NCBI GenBank assembly: GCA_958426425.1
Contig: CATZYY010000055.1
Location: 1 to 13,425 of the forward strand
DNA length: 13,425 nucleotides
Origin: an uncultured Oscillospiraceae bacterium
Lineage (GTDB): Bacteria; Bacillota; Clostridia; Oscillospirales; Oscillospiraceae
Direction: 5' to 3'
Position numbers and translations under genes: made by a program. The notes beneath the pieces are model-generated. The model saw only the letters and a program-made list of their open reading frames with translations. It made no database searches and was not told where the DNA came from. Numbering within the stretch: position 1 is the first letter of the stretch; each line of letters begins with the position of its first letter. Shown here piece after piece: positions 1-6,807 of the stretch.

Positions 1-90
1 TTTTACGCCCAGCGCGGCCTCCTGAAGTCTGTGGAGAACCAGCCCACTGTGGAGGCCACAACGGCGGCCATTTTGCAGGCGCTTCGCTAA
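1..90 (+). CDS. adk: Probable adenylate kinase, C-terminal 29 residues (partial, 5' end outside window)
   Basis: The open frame entering the window encodes FYAQRGLLKSVENQ followed by a short helical tail and a TAA stop at 88-90. The pattern of an aromatic pair, a few residues, GLL, a short acidic/polar turn and a C-terminal helix ending in an alanine/leucine-rich stretch resembles the C-terminus of bacterial adenylate kinases, which interconvert ATP, AMP and ADP in the cytoplasm. No catalytic motif lies in the visible part, so the call rests on this tail alone. In many Firmicutes adk is followed by map and infA; here the next gene is an unrelated hydrolase only 39 bp away. A different nucleotide kinase cannot be excluded. 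Confidence 0.5.
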   Translation, partial: FYAQRGLLKSVENQPTVEATTAAILQALR

Positions 91-129
91 ATTACGCACA
101 ATCTGAATGGATAAAGGAGGACCAAATTT

Positions 130-1077
130 ATGTTAAAAGTTGTTGGAATCGGGCAGAGCCACTACGCCGATTACGATCACTCCATCAGCTCTCCCGATAT
201 TGAAATTGAGCAGATTACCCCCAATGTGTATACCTTCACCGGCATTCGCGGCTGCGATCCCTCCATGGTTATGACCAGCGAGGGCGCCGTGTTCATTGAT
301 ACCGCCCAGTGGATCACCCAGCTGGAGCAGATGATCGAATTTGCCAAGGAAAAGTGCGGCGGCGTCAAGTATCTCATTAACACCGAGTCTCACATTGACC
401 ACGTGTTCGGCAATCCCTACCTGAAGAAGGCCGGCGCCACCATCATCGCCCACGAGAAGGTTCTGGACAGCTATTACAAGATTCCCCCTGCATTCAACAT
501 GACCACCTATGAGTACAACCTGGATCTGCTCAAGCGCCAGGACCCCACCCAGACGGCCAAGCTGCTGCCGGAGGGTGAGGAGGAGATCGGCAAGCCCGAC
601 ATCACCTTCTCCGACCGCATGACCTTGAAGGTGGGCGACCACACCTTCGAGATCTTCCACACCCCCGGCCACTCCCCTGAGCAGACCAGCGTCTACTGCC
701 CCGAGGAGCGGGTGGTATTCGTAGGCGACAACATCTTCAATAACTGCCAGATCTGGTTCCACTCCATCGACTTCGACGCCCTGTTCAAGAGCCTGGATTG
801 GCTCCAGAGCCTGGATGTGGACTATATCATCCCCGGCCACGGCCCTGTCAGAGGCAAGGAATGCATTGCCGAAAATAAGCAGTTCATCTACGAGTGGCTC
901 AGCGTGGTGGGCGACGCCATCATCAACAAGGGCTGGACTCGTCAGGAGTGCATCGACCGCATCAACTTCGCCGACCGCTGCCCGGTGGACATCGGCCAGC
1001 AGGACTGCATGGAGTATATCTCCACCAATAACGCCCGCATCGCCTACGACTATATCGTGCGCAAAGGCAGCCTGTAA
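130..1077 (+). CDS. Metallo-beta-lactamase-fold hydrolase with variant ExHxDH metal motif
   Basis: A 315-residue cytoplasmic protein of the metallo-beta-lactamase superfamily, with no signal peptide. Visible superfamily motifs are TESHIDH (residues 85-91), HTPGHSP (177-183), a bridging-type Asp in FVGDN (D200) and PGHGP (234-238). Predicted metal ligands are H88, D90, H91, H181, D200 and H237. The first His of the usual HxHxDH motif is replaced by Glu (E86, codon GAG at 385-387). Family members hydrolyse thioesters, lactones, phosphoesters or sulfate esters; nothing here fixes the substrate. The ATG at 130 is preceded by AAAGGAGG at 113-120. The next gene, an acyl-CoA-dehydrogenase-like oxidoreductase, starts 12 bp after the stop, so the two are very probably co-transcribed. 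No promoter is evident in the 39 bp upstream, so read-through from the adk-like gene is possible. Confidence 0.85.
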   Translation: MLKVVGIGQSHYADYDHSISSPDIEIEQITPNVYTFTGIRGCDPSMVMTSEGAVFIDTAQWITQLEQMIEFAKEKCGGVKYLINTESHIDHVFGNPYLKKAGATIIAHEKVLDSYYKIPPAFNMTTYEYNLDLLKRQDPTQTAKLLPEGEEEIGKPDITFSDRMTLKVGDHTFEIFHTPGHSPEQTSVYCPEERVVFVGDNIFNNCQIWFHSIDFDALFKSLDWLQSLDVDYIIPGHGPVRGKECIAENKQFIYEWLSVVGDAIINKGWTRQECIDRINFADRCPVDIGQQDCMEYISTNNARIAYDYIVRKGSL

Positions 1078-1089
1078 CGGAGGCGGCTC

Positions 1090-2016
1090 ATGGAGAAGAA
1101 GGTTGCTATCATCGGCAAGGGCATGATCGGCATCAGCCTGGCCGTGCTCTTTACCGGCAACGGAATCCCCACCGTCGTCCTCGCCAAAAACAGCGAGGTA
1201 GGCCTGGAGAAGTACCGCACTTACTACCAGGACCTGGTGTCTCAGGGGCTGGTTACACCGGCACAGGCTGCCGCCTGCGAGAAACGGCTGTCCTTCACCG
1301 AAAATTATGCCGATCTCTCGGACATCAACGTTGTCATTGAGTGCGTCACGGAAAAGCTGGAGGTCAAATATGAGGTCTATCAGCAGATTGAGGCGCACTG
1401 CCCCCATCTGAAGGCCATTGCCTCCACCACCTCGGCCATCTCCCCTGCCGATCTGGCCAAGGGCATGCAGCAGCCTGAGAAGATCATGGTGGCGCACCCT
1501 TACAATCCGCCCCATCTGGTCCCCTGCGTGGAGCTTGTAAAAAATGACTTCACCGCACAGGAAGCACTGGACGCCGTCACAGAGCTGCTGGAGTACTGTG
1601 GCCGGGAAGTCTGCAAAATGAACAAGCCGGCGCCGGGCTTTATCGCCAACCGCCTGCAGCACGCGCTGTACCGGGAGGCTGTGTACATGGTGGAGCAGGG
1701 TATCTGCGGACCGGAGGACATCGACAAGTGCATTCGCTCCAGCTGGGGCCCCCGCTATACCTCTATCGGCCTGTTCGACCACTTCGACTACGCGGGTCTG
1801 GATCTGATTGCCAATATTGAGACCTATCTCTATCCCGATCTGTGCGACACCAAAACCGTTCATCCCTCTCTGCAGGAGCGCCTGGACCGGGGTGATCTGG
1901 GCTACAAGACCGGCGTGGGCTACTACGATTGGCGGAATCGGGACATGGACGCCTTCCGGAAAAAGACCTGCGATCCCTATTTGCGGTTCTTTAATTGGAA
2001 GCTGCCTGAGGATTAA
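1090..2016 (+). CDS. 3-hydroxyacyl-CoA dehydrogenase family NAD(P)-dependent oxidoreductase
   Basis: 308 residues with an N-terminal Rossmann domain, GKGMIG at 9-14 (GxGxxG), and a C-terminal helical domain containing PAPGFIANRL (180-189). The catalytic His-Glu pair is visible as H136 (in AHPYNPPH) and E148 (in CVELV), twelve residues apart as in the family, and N187 matches the conserved Asn. The family oxidises 3-hydroxy groups: 3-hydroxyacyl-CoA, L-carnitine or L-gulonate. The HPYNPPHLVP segment and the single-copy C-terminal domain recall the carnitine and L-gulonate dehydrogenase branch as much as the acyl-CoA branch, so the substrate is left open. At the end of beta strand 2 the sequence reads VVLAKN, without the Asp typical of NAD-specific members. 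An SD-like GGAGGCGG precedes the ATG, 12 bp after the hydrolase gene. A strong terminator follows. Confidence 0.85.
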   Translation: MEKKVAIIGKGMIGISLAVLFTGNGIPTVVLAKNSEVGLEKYRTYYQDLVSQGLVTPAQAAACEKRLSFTENYADLSDINVVIECVTEKLEVKYEVYQQIEAHCPHLKAIASTTSAISPADLAKGMQQPEKIMVAHPYNPPHLVPCVELVKNDFTAQEALDAVTELLEYCGREVCKMNKPAPGFIANRLQHALYREAVYMVEQGICGPEDIDKCIRSSWGPRYTSIGLFDHFDYAGLDLIANIETYLYPDLCDTKTVHPSLQERLDRGDLGYKTGVGYYDWRNRDMDAFRKKTCDPYLRFFNWKLPED

Positions 2017-2039
2017 ACCTATTCCAGTCAAAGACATAC

Positions 2040-2077
2040 AGAAGCGGCATCTCAAAGATGCCGCTTCTGCGTTTTTT
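2040..2077 (+). terminator. Rho-independent terminator after the rightward hydrolase/dehydrogenase pair
   Basis: A perfect 12-bp stem (AGAAGCGGCATC paired with GATGCCGCTTCT) with a 5-nt loop is followed by GCG and six T residues. It lies 23 bp after the dehydrogenase stop codon and ends the rightward transcription unit before it meets the converging operon. Confidence 0.9.
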
Positions 2078-2237
2078 GATGGGGTGTTAAATGCCCAGCA
2101 TACGATGCGCATATGGAATGGTACGAAACTGCCGCCCTGGTAAAATTTTTTTGGAGCAAACGCATTCAAATCCGATGGGCCACACAATGTTAGAATTATG
2201 CCCATGCCCTTAAGTACGCACAAGCTGCAAAGGGGAA
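2078..2237. other. Spacer between two converging transcription units
   Basis: About 160 bp between the terminators of the rightward and leftward units. I see no RNA gene, promoter or credible short coding region here. Long antisense frames cross it, but they are shadows of the dehydrogenase and hydrolase genes. Confidence 0.5.
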
Positions 2238-2275
2238 AAAGGAAGCCTGTGTTCCAGAGAACACAGGCTTCCTTT
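2238..2275 (-). terminator. Rho-independent terminator after the GntR gene, leftward operon end
   Basis: A perfect 17-bp stem (AAAGGAAGCCTGTGTTC paired with its complement) closes on a 4-nt CAGA loop. On the minus strand the 3' arm runs into a short T-run, then C residues. It lies 29 bp beyond the regulator's stop codon. The stem also has T-rich sequence on the plus side, so it may act in both directions as a backup for the terminator at 2040-2077. Confidence 0.88.
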
Positions 2276-2304
2276 ATTCTATTTTGTCGGTGCTGTTTCC
2301 CTTC

Positions 2305-3024
2305 TCAGATGCGGGAAATCTTCCGAACATGATACTCCATGGAGTCCGTCAGGTGCTTTCGCAACAGAGTAGTTGCCTTGCGCACATTCCCTGCTTCAAT
2401 CTGCTCCATGATAGCAAGATGGTGCCGATAGGACATTTTGCAGCGTGCCGAGTCGTTGATCGTCAAAGACAGAATCCGGTGCTCCTGTTCAGACATCTCC
2501 TTGCATATCTTCTCCAAACGCTGATTACCACAGTTGTGGGAATACAAGTCATGGAAATTCTTATCAGCCTGAATAAACGCCTGACAGTCACCTCGATCCA
2601 TGGCCTCCTTCATGTCAGCCACTGACCGACGCATCTGTGCCACAACATCCGGCTGCTGGATTTTCATAAAAAGCTCCAACGCCAAAATGTCCAGGGAACG
2701 GCGAATCTCAAAGATCTCAATAACATCTTCGATCTGGACACGAGAGACCATCATCCCCCGCCCCGGTGCCGTCAGCACAAAACCGTCCTTTGCCAATTCC
2801 TGCAGCGCACTACGCACTGGGGTGCGGCTCAGCCCCAACATCTGGCAGAGCTGTCTTTCCACCAAAATGGTATCGGATGGAAGTTCACCCTGTATAATCC
2901 AATCCTTGATCATACGGTAGGCATAGTCATGCTTATTTTTTTTATCCAGATATTCCGGAATATCCAGCAAAACCGGCCCTGTCACAGTGCTCCATTCCTC
3001 TCTCATCACTCTTAGTGATCCCAT
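2305..3024 (-). CDS. GntR-family transcriptional regulator, FadR/FCD subfamily
   Basis: 239 residues from the chosen start. The N-terminal winged helix-turn-helix includes ERQLCQMLGLSRTPVRSALQ (about residues 56-75), the GntR signature, followed by the wing GFVLTAPGRGMMV. The C-terminal all-helical FCD domain shows the expected ligand pattern D154, H158, H202 and H224, which in this family binds a metal and helps bind the effector, usually a sugar acid, organic acid or fatty acyl derivative. The ATG at 3024 is preferred over the one at 3051 because AGGAGA sits just upstream of it, while the longer start lacks a good site. The gene is last in the leftward operon, 203 bp after the binding-protein gene. 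It is the likely repressor at the palindrome 10091-10110; that is inference from subfamily and operator type. Confidence 0.88.
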   Translation of the reverse strand: MGSLRVMREEWSTVTGPVLLDIPEYLDKKNKHDYAYRMIKDWIIQGELPSDTILVERQLCQMLGLSRTPVRSALQELAKDGFVLTAPGRGMMVSRVQIEDVIEIFEIRRSLDILALELFMKIQQPDVVAQMRRSVADMKEAMDRGDCQAFIQADKNFHDLYSHNCGNQRLEKICKEMSEQEHRILSLTINDSARCKMSYRHHLAIMEQIEAGNVRKATTLLRKHLTDSMEYHVRKISRI

Positions 3025-3028
3025 CTTA

Positions 3029-3034
3029 TCTCCT
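3029..3034 (-). promoter_or_regulatory. Ribosome binding site deciding the GntR start
   Basis: AGGAGA on the minus strand lies 4 nt before the ATG at 3024. It lies inside the frame of the longer version starting at 3051, which therefore is probably 5' untranslated sequence. Confidence 0.7.
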
Positions 3035-3046
3035 GTTAGCAAAAAA

Positions 3047-3082
3047 TGCAATTATTTTTTACTTGCAATTTATTTTTATACT
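3047..3082. repeat. Imperfect AT-rich tandem duplication upstream of the GntR gene
   Basis: Two adjacent units, TGCAATTATTTTTTACT (3047-3063) and TGCAATTTATTTTTATACT (3064-3082), differ by small indels. They lie 23-58 bp upstream of the GntR start codon within the 203-bp gap after the binding-protein gene. They could be part of a promoter or operator, but no convincing -35/-10 pair was found in the gap. Confidence 0.5.
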
Positions 3083-3227
3083 TAAAAATATTACCATGGT
3101 TTCGTACAGGCCCTTTTTCACTTCTCATTTTTAGGAAGATTCAATGGGAGAAGTATACTCAGAGAGGATATAAGACCCGTCTACTTGCGGCAGATTAATT
3201 AAATTGCAGAGAAACAGCGAATTATTC

Positions 3228-4244
3228 TTATGCAGTATAGAACGTGGAGAGATTCTCCTTAGTGACAATGTCAACACCGGTATCCACGTGAGGAGGCAGC
3301 GGGCTCATGCCGGCTTCACGCCAACCATCAATCGGATTGACCAGGTTGTTCTTGGTCATGAACAGGAACTGGAAGGACCAGAAGCCCATATTATAGCAGC
3401 CCTGACGAGCGGTGGCGAAGATTTCACCGGCGTCAATAGCCTCATACATACCACCGTCAGTATCGAAACCGATAACCAGGATCTCGCCGACCTTACCAGC
3501 CTCGCGGACTGCGGCAACCGCGCCCAGAGCACCATTGGCATTGGTCACGAAGATGGCTTTCAGATTGGGATTGGCCTGAATCACGGAAGCGGCCTGGACG
3601 GCAGCATCGTTCTGCTCGCCATCGTAGTTGACATCCACGCTGGACATGCCGCTGTACTTGGCAAGGCCGTTGCGGATACCGGAGGCACGAGCCTCGTGGG
3701 TAGGAGAACCAACGGAAAACATGATCGCGCATTCACCCTGCTCGCCGAGCTCTGCGGCGGCTACGTCCGCCAGAGCCTCACCGGCAGATTCGTTGCCGGT
3801 CTGCAAAACGGAATAGCGATTGGAAGCGCTGGCATCAGCGTCGAAGCAGACAACCTCAATCCCCTGCTCCAGAGCCTTATTGATGGTGTCATCCAGAGCG
3901 GTACCATCGCAGACAGTAATGGCAATTCCAGCAGGGTTGGTGGCCATCACCTGCTCCAAAACGGTAATCTGCGCAGCAGCGTCAACACCAGGGGCACCGG
4001 TGTACTCAGTGTTGGCTCCCCAGATGGCAGCAGCCTCTTCGAAGCCGGCATAGCAGTCATCCCAGAATTCCAGGGTAGACAGATAGGAAATCATGTAGTA
4101 GACGTCATCAGGATCGCCAATCGAGGCAGCACTGGTTCCCTCGGCAGAGGCGCCCTCATTCGTTGCGGCATCGCCTCCGCCGCAGCCGGTCAAAACGGCC
4201 AGTATCATTGCGAACGCTAAGACAAGTGCCCAAAACTTTTTCAT
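3228..4244 (-). CDS. Ribose-type sugar ABC transporter substrate-binding lipoprotein
   Basis: 338 residues from the chosen start. Residues 1-21 are a lipoprotein signal peptide: KK, a hydrophobic core and the lipobox LTGC with the lipidated Cys at 21. A low-complexity Gly/Ala/Glu/Ser linker follows, then a two-lobed type I periplasmic-binding fold of the RbsB (Peripla_BP_4) kind with repeated hinge-like segments (IAITVCDG, VVCFDAD, AIFVTNANGA, VIGFDTDGG). It captures ligand outside the cell for the adjacent permease and ATPase. The ATG at 4244 was chosen because it begins the signal peptide and has GGAGGAG upstream; an in-frame extension to 4331 reads into the permease gene and is rejected. 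It is sixth in the operon, 55 bp after the permease stop. Ligand specificity cannot be read from sequence. Confidence 0.93.
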   Translation of the reverse strand: MKKFWALVLAFAMILAVLTGCGGGDAATNEGASAEGTSAASIGDPDDVYYMISYLSTLEFWDDCYAGFEEAAAIWGANTEYTGAPGVDAAAQITVLEQVMATNPAGIAITVCDGTALDDTINKALEQGIEVVCFDADASASNRYSVLQTGNESAGEALADVAAAELGEQGECAIMFSVGSPTHEARASGIRNGLAKYSGMSSVDVNYDGEQNDAAVQAASVIQANPNLKAIFVTNANGALGAVAAVREAGKVGEILVIGFDTDGGMYEAIDAGEIFATARQGCYNMGFWSFQFLFMTKNNLVNPIDGWREAGMSPLPPHVDTGVDIVTKENLSTFYTA

Positions 4245-4250
4245 TTGTTT

Positions 4251-4257
4251 CTCCTCC
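4251..4257 (-). promoter_or_regulatory. Ribosome binding site deciding the binding-protein start
   Basis: GGAGGAG on the minus strand, 6 nt before the ATG at 4244, fixes the start at the lipoprotein signal peptide. Confidence 0.85.
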
Positions 4258-4270
4258 GTTTTATATTTTG

Positions 4271-4286
4271 TTGGTGACTTCACCAA
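4271..4286. repeat. Inverted repeat between permease and binding-protein genes
   Basis: TTGGTGA and TCACCAA form 7-bp perfect arms around a 2-nt centre. The repeat lies in the 55-bp gap after the permease stop and 26 bp before the binding-protein start. As RNA it would have to fold with a slightly opened loop. Stem-loops here in importer operons often protect the upstream mRNA end or raise binding-protein output. The TTGGT/ACCAA half-sites also match those of the operator at 10091-10110, with a wider spacing. Confidence 0.6.
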
Positions 4287-4299
4287 GGGGGAACAAATA

Positions 4300-5283
4300 T
4301 TACTTGCTCTTTCTGCGGCGGCTGAACACATCCATCGTAACTGCGATCAGCAGAATCAGGCCACTAATCAGGTCCTGTCCGTAAACGGACACACGCAACA
4401 GCACCAGTGCATTGTCCACGATATTGAGGAGCAAAATGCCCAGCACCGCACCCAGAATGCTTCCGGAGCCTCCGTCCAGGCTGGCACCACCGATAACGGC
4501 TGCCGAGATTGCCGTCATCTCCACGCCATCACCAGTGGTGGTCGTGGCAGTGGCAAACCGAGACACGCAAAGAATACCAGCCAGAGCGCTCATAGCAGCC
4601 GACAAGATATAAACGCCCATCTTGACCCGGGTCACGTTGATACCAGAGAGCCTGGCAGCCTTCTCATTGCTGCCGATGTAGAATACCTTCCGGAATGGCT
4701 CTGTCCGCTGCAACATGAAATTTCCAATAATTGCAATCACTGCAAAAATTACTACCAAGCACGGCAGGACGTCGCCAAAATAGCCCTGTCCAAGGAAGAT
4801 AAACGCCTGATTATCCTTGGAAATTGCCACGGATTTTCCGGAAGACAACAGCATGGCAGCGCCTCTGGCAATGCTCATCATAGCCAGCGTCATAATGAAC
4901 GGAGTCAGCTTCAACCGAGAGATAAAGAAGCCATTCAGTGCACCGCAGATGCAGCCCACAATGAGGCCAACCAACGCTCCCAGCCAGATGTTGCCTGTGC
5001 TCACTGCAATTTTTGCCGTCACCATTGAAGACAGTCCCATGACCGAACCAACAGACAGATCAATACCACCCATGGCCAGAATGATCGTCATGGCGATCGC
5101 CACAATACCGTCAGCGGACAAGCCCAGCAAGGTTGTCATGATATTGGACTTTGTCAAGAAGTTCGGTGTCAGGATCGTCATAATGACGCACATTAAGACG
5201 ATTACCAAAAATACGGGAGTCTCCTTTGCCTGCAAAAATTTTTTCACAGGAGACTCTTTGCGAATCGCATTTTCTTGTTTCAC
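4300..5283 (-). CDS. Ribose-type (RbsC-like) ABC transporter permease
   Basis: 327 residues, strongly hydrophobic, with a short charged cytoplasmic N-terminus and roughly eight to ten membrane segments starting at about residue 23. Family marks are AMGGIDLSVGS (about 70-80), the cytoplasmic coupling loop GSNEKAARLSGI and AAVIGGASLDGGSGS. The C-terminus is basic (RRRKSK). It forms the membrane channel that works with the ATPase and lipoprotein next to it. The start is GTG at 5283, with AGGAGGAA about 9 nt upstream, 13 bp after the ATPase stop. The length is normal for the family. Confidence 0.93.
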   Translation of the reverse strand: MKQENAIRKESPVKKFLQAKETPVFLVIVLMCVIMTILTPNFLTKSNIMTTLLGLSADGIVAIAMTIILAMGGIDLSVGSVMGLSSMVTAKIAVSTGNIWLGALVGLIVGCICGALNGFFISRLKLTPFIMTLAMMSIARGAAMLLSSGKSVAISKDNQAFIFLGQGYFGDVLPCLVVIFAVIAIIGNFMLQRTEPFRKVFYIGSNEKAARLSGINVTRVKMGVYILSAAMSALAGILCVSRFATATTTTGDGVEMTAISAAVIGGASLDGGSGSILGAVLGILLLNIVDNALVLLRVSVYGQDLISGLILLIAVTMDVFSRRRKSK

Positions 5284-5296
5284 TTCTCTCTTCCTC

Positions 5297-6778
5297 CTAC
5301 ACCGAGGCCAGCCGCATAACTGCTTCCTCCGTCATCTCTTCACCTTTTAATTCTCCGGTCACCCTTCCTTCCGCCATTACAATCACACGATCGCACAAGC
5401 CCAGAACTTCCGGCAGATCAGAAGAAATTACGATAACGCCAATGCCATTTTCACATAACTCCCGCAGGATTCGATAAATTTCCAAACGGACTCCCACATC
5501 AATGCCCCTGGTAGGCTCATCAATAATCAGAATCTGCGGCGACACTGTCAGCCATTTGGCAAACAAGACCTTCTGTTGGTTGCCGCCGCTGAGGGCAGAG
5601 CACAGCTGATCCAGGGAAAACACTTTGATCTTGATTTTCTTTACATACTCTTCCGCCAAAGCGTCTTCTTTTGCCCGGCTGATCGTAACGCCTGTCTTCA
5701 GCGCCTTCAAACAAGGGACTGAAATGTTCTTACGAATGTCATAGTTAAGGAACAAACCGTCTTCTTTTCGGTTTTCCGTGATATAGACAATTCCATTGTC
5801 AATGGCATCCCGGAATGTTTTGATATTCAGCTTCTTCCCCTTGTATGTCAGGCTCCCGCTGCTCTTCTTGTCAATACCGCAGATGGCGCGAACCACTTCA
5901 CTTCTTCCGGCGCCAACCAGCCCGGAAAAGCCGAGGATCTCACCCTTGCACAACTTGAAGCCGACGTTTTTGAACATCGTTCCGCTGTAATCAGTGGCTT
6001 CCAAAAGGACCTCATCCGATACTCCCGCACCTTTTACCGGGAAAACACTGTCCATTTTGCGTCCGACCATCATAGCGATCAAATCATCTGTCGTGATGTC
6101 GGACACTGCGCTGCTTCCGATATACTGGCCATCTCGGAACACGGAAACCTGGTCACAGATTTCCATGATCTCAGAAAGACGGTGGCTAATGTACAGCACA
6201 CTGATGCCATCATCCCGTAAACGGCGGATGGTCTTGAACAGCTCAACTGTCTCCACCTCTGTCAGAGAGGACGTGGGCTCATCCAGAATCAGCAGCTTGC
6301 AGTTCATGGAGAGGGCCTTCACGATTTCCACGATCTGCTGCTCCGCAATCGAGAGATCCGCCACTTTCGCAGTCGGTTTGATGGAACTGTTCATGGATTT
6401 CAGGAGCTCAACACTCTTTACCTCCATGGCTTTGAAATCCACCACGCCACCTTTTTTAGGCGCTCTGCCCAAAAAGATATTTTCAGCAACTGAAATATGC
6501 GGGCAAAGGTTAATCTCCTGATGGACAATACTGATGCCAAGCTCCTGCGCCTCCAGCGTACTGCTGAAGTGCACTTCTTTACCTTCAAAAATGATCGTGC
6601 CTGCGGTGGGAGGGAACACACCTGAGATAATATTCATCAAGGTAGACTTTCCGGCACCGTTTTCACCGCAAACGGCATGAACCTGGCCATACTCCACTTC
6701 CAGCTTTACAGAGTCCAATGCGCGGGTGCCGGGGAAATCCTTGACAATTCCTTCGAGCTGCAATAACTTGTTTGCCAT
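5297..6778 (-). CDS. Ribose-type (RbsA-like) ABC transporter ATPase with two nucleotide-binding domains
   Basis: 493 residues, the usual length for the fused double-ATPase subunit of sugar importers. First domain: Walker A GENGAGKST (38-46), signature-like LSIAEQQ (142-148), Walker B LLILDEP (162-168) and switch H199. Second domain: a degenerate Walker A, GLVGAGRSE (286-294), where Lys is replaced; a full LSGGNQQ signature (396-402); Walker B ILIIDEP (416-422); and S452-S453-D454 in place of the switch His. This asymmetry, one consensus and one degenerate site, is normal for RbsA/MglA/XylG proteins. GGAGG lies 6 nt before the ATG. It is the fourth gene of the operon, 29 bp after the medium-chain dehydrogenase stop, and powers the permease and lipoprotein encoded next. 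Confidence 0.95.
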   Translation of the reverse strand: MANKLLQLEGIVKDFPGTRALDSVKLEVEYGQVHAVCGENGAGKSTLMNIISGVFPPTAGTIIFEGKEVHFSSTLEAQELGISIVHQEINLCPHISVAENIFLGRAPKKGGVVDFKAMEVKSVELLKSMNSSIKPTAKVADLSIAEQQIVEIVKALSMNCKLLILDEPTSSLTEVETVELFKTIRRLRDDGISVLYISHRLSEIMEICDQVSVFRDGQYIGSSAVSDITTDDLIAMMVGRKMDSVFPVKGAGVSDEVLLEATDYSGTMFKNVGFKLCKGEILGFSGLVGAGRSEVVRAICGIDKKSSGSLTYKGKKLNIKTFRDAIDNGIVYITENRKEDGLFLNYDIRKNISVPCLKALKTGVTISRAKEDALAEEYVKKIKIKVFSLDQLCSALSGGNQQKVLFAKWLTVSPQILIIDEPTRGIDVGVRLEIYRILRELCENGIGVIVISSDLPEVLGLCDRVIVMAEGRVTGELKGEEMTEEAVMRLASV

Positions 6779-6807
6779 AGCCTTCCTCCAGCCTTGCTAA
6801 TTGTCCG

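Noticed and set aside
133..2223. A 696-codon open frame on the minus strand
   Set aside because: It lies antisense to the hydrolase and dehydrogenase genes, both of which have clear family motifs and ribosome binding sites. It has repetitive Val/Ala/Gly/Asp-rich shadow composition and no domain.
3150..3170. AGTATACT as an operator or promoter for the GntR gene
   Set aside because: The 8-bp palindrome lacks the TTGGT/ACCAA arms of the main operator and has no -35 box at the right distance.
3204..4220. A 338-codon open frame on the plus strand
   Set aside because: It is the antisense shadow of the binding-protein gene, whose signal peptide, lipobox and fold are plain.
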